Assembly (NCBI GenBank): GCA_050114795.1
Contig: JASFRS010000115.1
Coordinates: forward strand, 1 to 7,666
Reading direction: 5' to 3'
Source: JASFRS01 sp050114795
GTDB taxonomy: Bacteria; Pseudomonadota; Alphaproteobacteria; Sphingomonadales; CAKZYD01
DNA length: 7,666 nucleotides
Both the position numbers and the translations under genes were made by a program. The notes beneath the pieces are model-generated. The model made no database searches. It saw only the letters and a list, made by a program, of their open reading frames with translations, and was not told the DNA's origin. The number at the start of each line of letters is the position of its first letter. The stretch's first letter is position 1. Shown in pieces: positions 1 through 5,976 of this stretch.

Positions 1-26
1 GCAAGGCGATTGCTGACACCCGCGAA

Positions 27-692
27 TTAGGCCCAGTCCAAAATGGGATAACCCAAGCCCTTTGCTTTTTTCTCAAATTTAGCCTTGGGATTAATGATAA
101 AACTTTGCCCTGCCCATTCAAATGTGGGCAGGTCAGATTTATCATCACTGAAAAATTCTGTGTCGTCAGTCGACCAGCCTTGTTGCTCAAAGACCTCTTT
201 GACCATGACCAGCTTATGCGGCCCATAGCAATTGGCGCCATCAATTCGAGCAACCAACTTATCTTTGTCATTCCAAGTTGATTTGGTGGCAATCACCACA
301 TCAAATTCCAGGTGGCGACCAAATTCATCCGCATAAAAGTCAAAACTCGCCGTCGCCATCACCAGCTTCTGCCCGGCCTCTCGCGCTTTTTCAATTTGCG
401 CAAGCGCTCCAGGGCGAAGCCCAGATTTCAAACGCCCTTTCACAAAGCGCTCCACATGCGGTTTCAAACTTGCTTTTGAAATCGGCCCCAGAAGGAGCAC
501 AAGCATCAGCTCTTTCAAACGGTCCCGGCTTATCACCCCTGCTTTATAAGACAGCATGAAGATAAGTGCCGCGGGAAGCATCAACAAACGTAATGGATTG
601 CGACGGACGGTAACGCTTAAAAGAAAAGGCGTATACGTCCCATGCACCGTTATCGTACGGTCCAAGTCGAATAGGGCGATTTTATCAGACAT
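27..692 (-). CDS. HAD superfamily subfamily IB phosphatase
   Basis: Predicted 221-aa phosphomonoesterase of the HAD superfamily, SerB-like subfamily IB. All four HAD motifs are visible: the nucleophile motif DLDRT (D9 nucleophile, D11 acid/base), motif II in VMATAS (T114), the motif III lysine in GPHK (K160), and the acidic motif IV FFSDDKSDLP (D183, D187). A hydrophobic stretch at about residues 34-48 lies in the cap region and could touch the membrane. The ATG at 692 is chosen because it overlaps the upstream gene's stop by 8 bases, as expected for translational coupling; a GTG at 704 would add four residues (MLPH) but has no better ribosome site. The gene follows a MobA-like nucleotidyltransferase in the same unit, so both probably act on one small-molecule pathway. 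Substrate unknown; a phosphorylated lipid headgroup or its precursor is one possibility. Family call firm, role speculative. Confidence 0.88.
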   Translation of the reverse strand: MSDKIALFDLDRTITVHGTYTPFLLSVTVRRNPLRLLMLPAALIFMLSYKAGVISRDRLKELMLVLLLGPISKASLKPHVERFVKGRLKSGLRPGALAQIEKAREAGQKLVMATASFDFYADEFGRHLEFDVVIATKSTWNDKDKLVARIDGANCYGPHKLVMVKEVFEQQGWSTDDTEFFSDDKSDLPTFEWAGQSFIINPKAKFEKKAKGLGYPILDWA

Positions 693-1476
693 GTGCGGCA
701 GCACTCAAAAGGCGTTCCGTCAAAACAAAATCCTCAGGCTTATCAACATCAATACACGCCCGGGCATCATCCAACGCAACCGCTTTCACCTTCACATCCA
801 GCTTCTTAGACGCCCGCGCAAGGCCGCCACCGAAGCTCAGAAGGCCAAGGCGATAACCAATCAAAGGCAAAATTCCGAATGCTGCGACAATTTTCCAGAC
901 TTTCTTCCGGTCCTGCTCAACCATGCGCCACAAACGCAAGGCTTCAAGGGACTGCGGCCCGGTCAAAGCAAATAAATTACACGTCGCAAATCCACCATCC
1001 GCAAATTTCCAATAAGTGCGTTTGGTATCAGGAACAGCCGCACGAACCTCATGCTCACGAACTGTGGCAAAAGCAAATTCAGTTTCGCCTTCAACAGCAC
1101 CCTGTATGAATTGCCGCGCAATAGAGGGCGTCAGCATCACATTGTCAGCCGTTGTGATAAAGGTCGGCCATTCGGCTGCCCCATTTTCCATTACATCAAG
1201 TAATGCTTGGCTGGCAGAACCGCGGCTTCTAATAATATGAACCCGCTCATCTTGGCGCAGCCAATGCCACTCAGGACGGCTTTGCAACGGCTCATCATCT
1301 TGAAGCAGAATGGATATGCGGCTTAACCCGTCCAGCGAAAACAATGTGCGCACGACGCGTTCAAGCATGGGAACCCCGGCAACTTTCACAAGCGCCTTAA
1401 AAGGTTCTCCACCCATTTGAGCAATAGGATCGCTGTTTGACCGGCTACCGGCCAGGATAATCCAATGCATATACAT
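685..1476 (-). CDS. MobA-like NTP transferase domain protein
   Basis: A 263-aa protein with a nucleotidyltransferase fold of the MobA/GT-A type. The N-terminus has a variant nucleotide-binding loop, LAGSRSNSDPIAQMGG (residues 8-23), instead of the usual LAGGxSxRMG, followed by FKALVKVAGVPMLERVV. The metal-binding aspartate appears in TTADNVML (D111), and the C-terminal IDVDKPEDF (242-250) is the typical closing motif of sugar-phosphate or alcohol-phosphate nucleotidyltransferases. The variant loop and the HAD phosphatase neighbour argue against true molybdopterin guanylyltransferase; CTP- or other NTP-dependent activation of a phosphorylated polyol is an inference. The start could be ATG 1476 or ATG 1470: an AAGG at minus-strand positions 1484-1481 is 4 bases from the first and 10 from the second. 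It overlaps the HAD gene by 8 bases and is read from the intergenic region shared with the mla operon. Confidence 0.82.
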   Translation of the reverse strand: MYMHWIILAGSRSNSDPIAQMGGEPFKALVKVAGVPMLERVVRTLFSLDGLSRISILLQDDEPLQSRPEWHWLRQDERVHIIRSRGSASQALLDVMENGAAEWPTFITTADNVMLTPSIARQFIQGAVEGETEFAFATVREHEVRAAVPDTKRTYWKFADGGFATCNLFALTGPQSLEALRLWRMVEQDRKKVWKIVAAFGILPLIGYRLGLLSFGGGLARASKKLDVKVKAVALDDARACIDVDKPEDFVLTERLLSAAAHV

Positions 1477-1497
1477 CGCACCTTGATATGCAAAACT

Positions 1498-1503
1498 ATT
1501 ATA
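1498..1503 (-). promoter_or_regulatory. -10 hexamer for the nucleotidyltransferase/HAD unit
   Basis: Read on the minus strand this is a perfect TATAAT, 21 bases before the 1476 ATG, which would give a leader of about 12-15 bases holding the AAGG ribosome site. No convincing -35 box is found at 16-18 bases spacing, so the promoter may need an activator or be weak. The rest of the 1477-1606 interval must also hold the promoter of the divergent mla operon, for which I see no clear hexamer pair. Confidence 0.45.
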
Positions 1504-1560
1504 GAAACCGCTTGGACATGACTGATTTTCGACAAAAAGTAAAGGAAGGCTTTTTCTTGA

Positions 1561-1585
1561 GCGCTTAGCTGGCTACACTCAGCGC
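1561..1585 (+). promoter_or_regulatory. Inverted repeat upstream of the mla operon start
   Basis: GCGCTTAG (1561-1568) and CTCAGCGC (1578-1585) can pair over 8 bases with one mismatch around a 9-base loop. It lies about 20 bases before the mlaE ATG and just before an AGGA at 1589-1592. It may be a leader hairpin affecting translation or a protein-binding operator. The structure is modest and could be chance. Confidence 0.3.
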
Positions 1586-1606
1586 AACAGGAAATGGGCA
1601 ATTGAG

Positions 1607-2758
1607 ATGACAGGTGCAATGGATATTGATCCGTCTAAACTTCTGATTCGTCATGACAAACGTGGTGATGAAGACGTCATGCATCTGGAAGGGCCACTCG
1701 TCATCAATACAGCGGCTCAGGTCGAAATCGCTTTGGCGAATATTGAGGTAAAGCGCGGCAAAAAAGTGAGTTTTTGCCTTGGCAGTGTGACAGCTTTTGA
1801 CACAGCCGGCGCATGGCTTATCTACCGAACCATGCGTGATTTACGCTTTCATGGTGCAATTGTCTCTTATGAAAATGCGACCCCGGATCAGGAAATATTG
1901 CTTGAGCAGGCCCTGATTAACGACGCCCCTTGCACGGTCTCTCCGCCTTTAAAAAATTCCTTCCTCCAGCAAATTGAGGATGTTGGGATTGGCACCCTGA
2001 ATTTCCTCGAATCGGTTGGTTCAATTTTATCTTTTTTCGGCCTGGTAATCGCAAGATTGATGCGGTTGCTGGCCAAACCTAAGAAATTACGCCTGACGTC
2101 TATTGTTTTTCATATGGAACAGGTCGGCTTTAAAGCACTACCCATTGTTGGCTTACTCTGCTTTCTCATCGGTTTAGTCATTGTCCAGCAAGGTGCCTTT
2201 CAGCTTCGGCAATTTGGCGCAGAAGTCTTTGTTGTAAACTTGATTGGCATCTCTGCATTGAGGGAACTTGGCATATTGCTAACGGCAATTATTGCCGCAG
2301 GTCGCTCAGGATCTGCCTTTACCGCCCAAATCGGATCCATGAAGCTCCATGAAGAGGTGGATGCGCTTGAGACCATTGGGTTAGACCCGGTGGATACTTT
2401 GGTGATTCCGCGCTTACTCGCGCTGGTTTTACTTTTGCCCTTATTGACATTTTATGCGGACGTCATGGCCTTAGCGGGTGGTGCGATCTGGTCCTGGGTC
2501 GCACTTGATATCTCACCTGCAACCTTCATCAGACGATTAAATGATGCAGTGGTCATCAAAGATTTCTGGGTTGGCGTGATCAAAGCACCCGTGTTCGGCA
2601 TGGTCATTGCTGTTGTCGGCTGTTTCAACGGCTTGAATGTTTCAGGCGGTGCAGAAAGTGTGGGTAAACACACGACCATGTCGGTGGTGCAGTCCATATT
2701 CATGGTGATTGTGCTTGATGCTTTCTTTGCCATCTTCTTTACGGCTATCGGATGGTGA
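1607..2758 (+). CDS. mlaE: MlaE-family lipid ABC transporter permease with N-terminal STAS domain
   Basis: A 383-aa inner-membrane permease of an MCE-type phospholipid transporter. Residues about 12-105 form a STAS domain equivalent to the separate MlaB of E. coli, with the DTAG motif at 65-68. Residues about 135-383 are the MlaE domain, with several hydrophobic segments (around 170-190, 205-230, 263-295, 320-345, 360-383) and the family hallmark RELGILLTA...AGRSGSA (231-237)...EEVDALETIGLDP (249-261). The permease dimer forms the lipid path and contacts MlaF; the STAS part probably stabilises or regulates the ATPase. ATG 1607 has only a distant AGGA (1589-1592); ATG 1619, four residues later, is preceded by AGGTG and is a real alternative. 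First gene of a tight operon, 10 bases before mlaF. Confidence 0.95.
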   Translation: MTGAMDIDPSKLLIRHDKRGDEDVMHLEGPLVINTAAQVEIALANIEVKRGKKVSFCLGSVTAFDTAGAWLIYRTMRDLRFHGAIVSYENATPDQEILLEQALINDAPCTVSPPLKNSFLQQIEDVGIGTLNFLESVGSILSFFGLVIARLMRLLAKPKKLRLTSIVFHMEQVGFKALPIVGLLCFLIGLVIVQQGAFQLRQFGAEVFVVNLIGISALRELGILLTAIIAAGRSGSAFTAQIGSMKLHEEVDALETIGLDPVDTLVIPRLLALVLLLPLLTFYADVMALAGGAIWSWVALDISPATFIRRLNDAVVIKDFWVGVIKAPVFGMVIAVVGCFNGLNVSGGAESVGKHTTMSVVQSIFMVIVLDAFFAIFFTAIGW

Positions 2759-2768
2759 GACCACAAAC

Positions 2769-3551
2769 ATGACACAAGAAACTCTCATTCAAGTCCGCAA
2801 TTTACGCAATCAATTTGGTACGCATGTTGTGCATCAAAATCTCGACCTGGACGTTTATCGCGGCGAAATTCTCGGCGTTGTCGGCGGCTCTGGAACAGGG
2901 AAAAGCGTTCTGCTTCGCTCCATCATTGGACTTCAGCGCCCCGTCGCCGGGTCCATTGTGGTCGAAGGTAAGAATACTTTGGACCTGAGTGAAGCGGATC
3001 ATCACGCCCAGCGGAAAAATTGGGGTGTGCTCTTTCAAAACGGTGCTTTATTTACCTCAATGACTGTGGCTGAAAATATTCAGGTGCCAATGCGGGAATA
3101 TTTTCATTTACCGCAGCCGCTTATGGATGAGATCGCCGCGTATAAAATCTCAATGGTGGGTTTACCACCAGATGCGGGACCTAAATATCCTTCTGAACTT
3201 TCAGGTGGAATGCGCAAAAGAGCAGGCATCGCCCGTGCATTGGCACTCGACCCCGGCACATTATTCCTGGATGAACCAACAGCGGGCCTTGACCCCATTG
3301 GCGCGGCAGCTTTCGATGATTTGATTTTGCGTTTGAAGGAAACACTTGGTCTGACTGTGTTTTTAGTGACACATGATTTGGATACTTTGCACACAGTCTG
3401 CGACCGCATTGCTGTTTTAGCGGATAAACGTGTATTAACAGTAGGAACGATGGAGGAAATGTTGGCGTTTAAACACCCCTGGGTGGAAGAATATTTCCAC
3501 GGCCCGCGGGCACGGGCTGCATTAGCCCCCAAAGAAAGTTTAAGCGCCTAA
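2769..3551 (+). CDS. mlaF: MlaF-type lipid ABC transporter ATPase
   Basis: A 260-aa cytoplasmic ATPase that powers lipid movement through MlaE. It has a complete nucleotide-binding domain: Walker A GGSGTGKS (39-46), Q-loop glutamine 90 in VLFQNGALF, signature LSGGM (144-148), Walker B LFLDEP (165-170, catalytic E169), D-loop GLD (173-175) and H-loop H202. The C-terminal HPWVEEYFHGPRARAA is characteristic of MlaF orthologues and separates it from generic importers. ATG 2769 is preferred to in-frame starts further upstream inside mlaE because the homology begins here and GGTGAGA (2754-2760), overlapping the mlaE stop, is a well-placed ribosome site. Length is normal for the family. mlaD follows after 12 bases. 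Confidence 0.96.
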   Translation: MTQETLIQVRNLRNQFGTHVVHQNLDLDVYRGEILGVVGGSGTGKSVLLRSIIGLQRPVAGSIVVEGKNTLDLSEADHHAQRKNWGVLFQNGALFTSMTVAENIQVPMREYFHLPQPLMDEIAAYKISMVGLPPDAGPKYPSELSGGMRKRAGIARALALDPGTLFLDEPTAGLDPIGAAAFDDLILRLKETLGLTVFLVTHDLDTLHTVCDRIAVLADKRVLTVGTMEEMLAFKHPWVEEYFHGPRARAALAPKESLSA

Positions 3552-3563
3552 GGTTAGGACGAC

Positions 3564-4508
3564 ATGGAAACACGCGCACATCATCTATTGATTGGTACAT
3601 TCGTCCTTATTTTGATCGGGCTGACGGTAGGTTTTGCAATATGGCTCGCCAAATTGGATATTGATCGCGACGTCAAACTCTATGACATCTTCTTCACTGA
3701 AGCCGTGTCCGGTTTGTCCGTCGGCAATAGTGTCAGGTTCAATGGCGTCCCTGTTGGTGAGGTCAAGCGTATTGAGCTAGACCCTGAAGATCCCAGCCGT
3801 GTGCGCGTTCGCGTTGAGATCGCATCCGCCGTTCCGCTAAAAGAAGACAGTGTGGCCCTTCTGGAAGCCGTTGGTTTTACGGGCGTAGCTTTTGTTCAGA
3901 TTGAAGGTGGCTCGGCGAGGAGCCAACCTTTGACGAAAAGAGAAGGCGAGGAATATGCGGTTATCCCTTCACGCCCCTCTGCCATTCAAGAAGTATTTGA
4001 AGGCGCACCTGATCTGCTCAACCAGGCAACCATTGCCGTTTCGCGATTGTCGCTTTTGTTAAATGAGGAAAACCGGGCCGAAGTCTCCGGAATATTGAAA
4101 AACGTCAATAAATTGACTGGAAGCTTCTCCGATCGCACGGAAGAGATGGAAAATATTATCCTCAATCTCAATGAGACGATTGCCCAATTCAGAGAAGCAG
4201 CCCAAACCATCAATCGCTTATCCGCCACCACAGAAGGGGTCATAGATGAAGACCTGCGCTCAACATTGCAAGAAGCGCAGCGGACCTTTTCTACCGTTGA
4301 GGCTTTAGCCGTGGATTTGCGCGGGGTTGTTGCAGAAAACCGCAATAATCTGAGACAATTCACTGGTTCGGCCCTACCTGAAGCGACAAGATTGATTGCT
4401 GATATCCGCGCATTAGCCGCCTCCTTAAGCGCCGTTGCTGAGCGATTAGAAGAGCGGCCTGCTGAATTGATTTTCCCAGAAAAGGTGCCTGAATATGAAA
4501 AGCAATAG
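3564..4508 (+). CDS. mlaD: MlaD-like MCE domain protein with long helical C-terminus
   Basis: A 314-aa periplasmic substrate-binding component anchored by one N-terminal transmembrane segment (about residues 8-30). One MCE domain follows (about 38-117) with the canonical GLSVGNSVRFNGVPVGEV (50-67); such domains form hexameric rings with a central hydrophobic pore. From about 140 to 300 the protein is rich in Ala, Leu, Glu, Asn and Thr with helical, coiled-coil-like spacing. E. coli MlaD is much shorter (about 183 aa), so this extension is notable and resembles the helical needles of PqiB and actinobacterial Mce proteins. AGGTTAGGA (3551-3559) is the ribosome site. The 3' end overlaps the lipoprotein gene by 14 bases, suggesting coupled translation and a shared complex. 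Confidence 0.93.
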   Translation: METRAHHLLIGTFVLILIGLTVGFAIWLAKLDIDRDVKLYDIFFTEAVSGLSVGNSVRFNGVPVGEVKRIELDPEDPSRVRVRVEIASAVPLKEDSVALLEAVGFTGVAFVQIEGGSARSQPLTKREGEEYAVIPSRPSAIQEVFEGAPDLLNQATIAVSRLSLLLNEENRAEVSGILKNVNKLTGSFSDRTEEMENIILNLNETIAQFREAAQTINRLSATTEGVIDEDLRSTLQEAQRTFSTVEALAVDLRGVVAENRNNLRQFTGSALPEATRLIADIRALAASLSAVAERLEERPAELIFPEKVPEYEKQ

Positions 4509-5127
4509 ATTTAAATTCTATCTGGGCATCCTAAGCGCCGCCACTCTAAGCCTGAGTGCCTGTGGACCAATTGTTGAACTACCCGGCGAAGGCCCCGCCC
4601 CGTCCGTTTTCACCTTAAGCGATGCCTCACCCACAACGGATTTGAGCTTAAATCTGCCAGCGAAATTATTCATTGAAGATTTAGGAAGTGACACGCTGCT
4701 TGCCACCAATCGGATTGCCATCAGGCTGGGTCCGACCGAAGTGCAATATCTCCCTCAGGCTCGTTGGAGTGACGAACCTCAACGTTTATTTAGGGAAAGA
4801 TTGCAAGCCGCTTTGGAAGGTATTGAAGGGCTGACGGCCTTAGGCGCAAAAGCCCTTGAAGTGCCAACCGATTATCGTCTCAAACTGCAATTGCGCGCTT
4901 TTAACGCTAAAGAGACAAGCTCCGGCCTCATCGCCGATGTGCGACTGTCCGCGATATTGGTTGCTACGCAAGGGAGTGAAATTATGGCGACCCGCCGTTT
5001 TGCCGCCTCTCGTGATATCGCTTCAAGCGACACACAAGACGTCGTCACCGCATTGGATGCTGCCCACGCGGATGTTATCGCGGATATCAGCAGTTGGTTG
5101 ATTGAAGCGATTTCAGAAGTGAATTAA
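4495..5127 (+). CDS. ABC-type transport auxiliary lipoprotein (PqiC-like)
   Basis: A 210-aa lipoprotein. The signal peptide is MKSNRFKF plus a hydrophobic core and ends in the lipobox LSAC, giving acylation at C23; the +2 residue is Gly rather than Asp, so sorting to the outer membrane by Lol is expected. The mature part fits the auxiliary lipoprotein family that includes PqiC (ABC_trans_aux): FTLSDASP near the start, a central RLGPTEVQYLPQARWSDEPQRLFRERL (77-103), and alternating strand-like segments up to about 165, then a C-terminal helix. An AAGG at 4482-4485 is 9 bases before the ATG, inside the end of mlaD. The overlap with mlaD suggests it forms the outer-membrane end of the MCE conduit. 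It ends 5 bases from the convergent phaR stop. Confidence 0.88.
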   Translation: MKSNRFKFYLGILSAATLSLSACGPIVELPGEGPAPSVFTLSDASPTTDLSLNLPAKLFIEDLGSDTLLATNRIAIRLGPTEVQYLPQARWSDEPQRLFRERLQAALEGIEGLTALGAKALEVPTDYRLKLQLRAFNAKETSSGLIADVRLSAILVATQGSEIMATRRFAASRDIASSDTQDVVTALDAAHADVIADISSWLIEAISEVN

Positions 5128-5132
5128 TCGCC

Positions 5133-5720
5133 TTATTTCACTAATTTATCCAATTGCTCTTTAAGCGCTGCCATCTGTTCTTTCAGCTGGTCGATGTCAT
5201 CGCGAGACGTGGGTTTCGCCTCCTCGGGCGCTTTTTCCTCGGTCTCAGCTTTGTCTTTCGAAAAGCTGTCCGTAAACATACGAGTAGCCTGCTCAAACAT
5301 AGCCATATTTTGCCGCGCCATTTCATCCAGGCTACCAAAGCCAGTGTTTGAAAAACCCTGACTCATCATATAATCGCGCCATTTATCCTGCTGCGCTGTA
5401 AAGGCTGACATTGCACTTTCCAGATACTGGGGAACAATGCCCTGCATACCCTGGCCATAAAAGGCAATGAGCTGACGAAGGAAAGAAATAGGCAGCAACG
5501 TCTGCCCACCTTTGGCCTCCTCTTCCACGATGATTTGGGTCAGCACAGAGCGAGTGATATCTTCCCCCGTCTTCGCATCCTGCACGACAAAGTCATCGCC
5601 GTTTTTAACCATCTGCGCCAGATCATCCAATGTGACATAGCTGGATGCCCCGGTGTTATACAGTCGCCGGTTTGCATATTTTTTTATAACAATGACATCG
5701 TCATTCTTGGTCTTCGCCAT
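5133..5720 (-). CDS. phaR: PhaR polyhydroxyalkanoate synthesis repressor
   Basis: A 195-aa regulator that in studied relatives binds both DNA and PHA granules, repressing phasin and PHA genes until polymer forms. Residues about 10-70 are the PHB_acc_N DNA-binding domain, with the diagnostic IKKYANRRLYNT (12-23) and YVTLDDLAQMV. PHB_acc segments follow (about 76-115 with LRQLIAFYGQGMQGIVPQYL, then 128-155), then an acidic Lys/Glu/Pro linker and a short C-terminal coiled coil (175-195). ATG 5720 is chosen because the conserved domain starts right after it and GAGAGGG lies about 10 bases upstream; the in-frame extension to 5816 adds 32 unconserved-looking residues running through the control region. 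Divergent from the small ORF and phaC-like gene, which it probably regulates along with itself. Confidence 0.95.
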   Translation of the reverse strand: MAKTKNDDVIVIKKYANRRLYNTGASSYVTLDDLAQMVKNGDDFVVQDAKTGEDITRSVLTQIIVEEEAKGGQTLLPISFLRQLIAFYGQGMQGIVPQYLESAMSAFTAQQDKWRDYMMSQGFSNTGFGSLDEMARQNMAMFEQATRMFTDSFSKDKAETEEKAPEEAKPTSRDDIDQLKEQMAALKEQLDKLVK

Positions 5721-5757
5721 TGATCGCGCCCTCTCAACCAAATCGCAGTTGCGAAAT

Positions 5758-5783
5758 ACATGCTGTACTGCACCATAGCATGT
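5758..5783. repeat. Perfect 7-bp inverted repeat upstream of phaR
   Basis: ACATGCT (5758-5764) and AGCATGT (5777-5783) are exact reverse complements separated by 12 bases. The repeat lies 38 bases upstream of the phaR ATG and encloses the TGC-rich candidate operator. It is a plausible dimer-binding site or part of a compound operator. No run of T follows on either strand, so it is not a classical terminator. Confidence 0.5.
5761..5773. promoter_or_regulatory. Candidate PhaR operator in the phaR control region
   Basis: TGCTGTACTGCA (5761-5772) is symmetric at 10 of 12 positions (TGC-N-GTAC-N-GCA). PhaR proteins of alphaproteobacteria such as Paracoccus are known to bind TGC-rich sites. The GTACTGCAC at 5765-5773 recurs, with one change, upstream of phaA. 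A further TTGCAC half-site lies on the minus strand at 5802-5797. Its position between phaR and the divergent genes fits autoregulation. Confidence 0.45.
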
Positions 5784-5807
5784 TTCCCCCGGGATAGTGC
5801 AAGTGTG

Positions 5808-5838
5808 TTGATACAACGCTTAAAAGCCATGATATAAA
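5808..5838 (+). promoter_or_regulatory. Candidate promoter for the small ORF and phaC-like gene
   Basis: TTGATA (5808-5813) can serve as -35. Two -10 choices overlap: GATATA (5831-5836, 17-base spacing) or TATAAA (5833-5838, 19-base spacing, closer to consensus). Either would start transcription at about 5843-5846, on or next to the ATG at 5845, and there is no Shine-Dalgarno sequence before that ATG. This would give a leaderless or nearly leaderless message. Sequence-based guess only. Confidence 0.4.
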
Positions 5839-5844
5839 CAGCTT

Positions 5845-5976
5845 ATGACTGACAAGACTAAAGTTGAAGACTTGGCTCGTGCCTTCCTGGATTTATGGGA
5901 AGATCATTTGCGCGCCCAAGCTCAAGGTAAAAAGCAATTAAGAAATTCCGGCGTTCAAGATGCAGACGTCAAATAA
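5845..5976 (+). CDS. Small 43-aa protein upstream of phaC-like gene
   Basis: An ATG-to-TAA frame of 43 codons in the gap between divergent phaR and the phaC-like gene. An in-frame stop at 5830-5832 rules out a longer version. Residues 5-27 look like one amphipathic helix, with V7, L10, F14, L17/W18 and L22 on one face and Asp/Glu/Arg/Lys elsewhere; the core reads ARAFLDLWEDHLRAQ. The tail from 28 is polar and probably disordered. It overlaps the downstream gene by 17 bases in another frame, a layout expected for coupled translation. I recall similar short proteins with a WxDxL-like core before PhaC-like genes in alphaproteobacteria but cannot check this here. Function unknown; binding to the synthase or to the polymer granule surface is a guess. 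No ribosome site is visible. Confidence 0.65.
   Translation: MTDKTKVEDLARAFLDLWEDHLRAQAQGKKQLRNSGVQDADVK

Noticed and set aside
1..19. Possible GTG start of a further minus-strand gene
   Set aside because: Only six codons are visible and no ribosome site precedes them; the next gene of the unit may begin here but this cannot be supported.
685..1476. True molybdenum cofactor guanylyltransferase (mobA)
   Set aside because: The protein is longer than typical MobA, has an altered nucleotide-binding loop, and no molybdenum cofactor genes are nearby.
1534..1555. AAAAAG/CTTTTT inverted repeat as a terminator
   Set aside because: The stem is nearly all A-T with a 10-base loop, and it lies between two divergent starts, where no terminator is needed.
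2709..2768. In-frame N-terminal extension of mlaF into mlaE
   Set aside because: The 20 extra residues overlap the conserved end of mlaE and precede the ABC homology; ATG 2769 has its own ribosome site at 2754-2760.
5133..5720. The Bacillus-type PhaR synthase subunit (class IV)
   Set aside because: The protein has the PHB_acc_N DNA-binding domain with IKKYANRRLYNT, marking it as the transcriptional regulator that shares the same gene name.
5721..5816. Longer phaR start at 5816
   Set aside because: The extra 32 residues look random and run through the inverted repeat and operator-like region; ATG 5720 has GAGAGGG upstream and the family domain starts directly after it.
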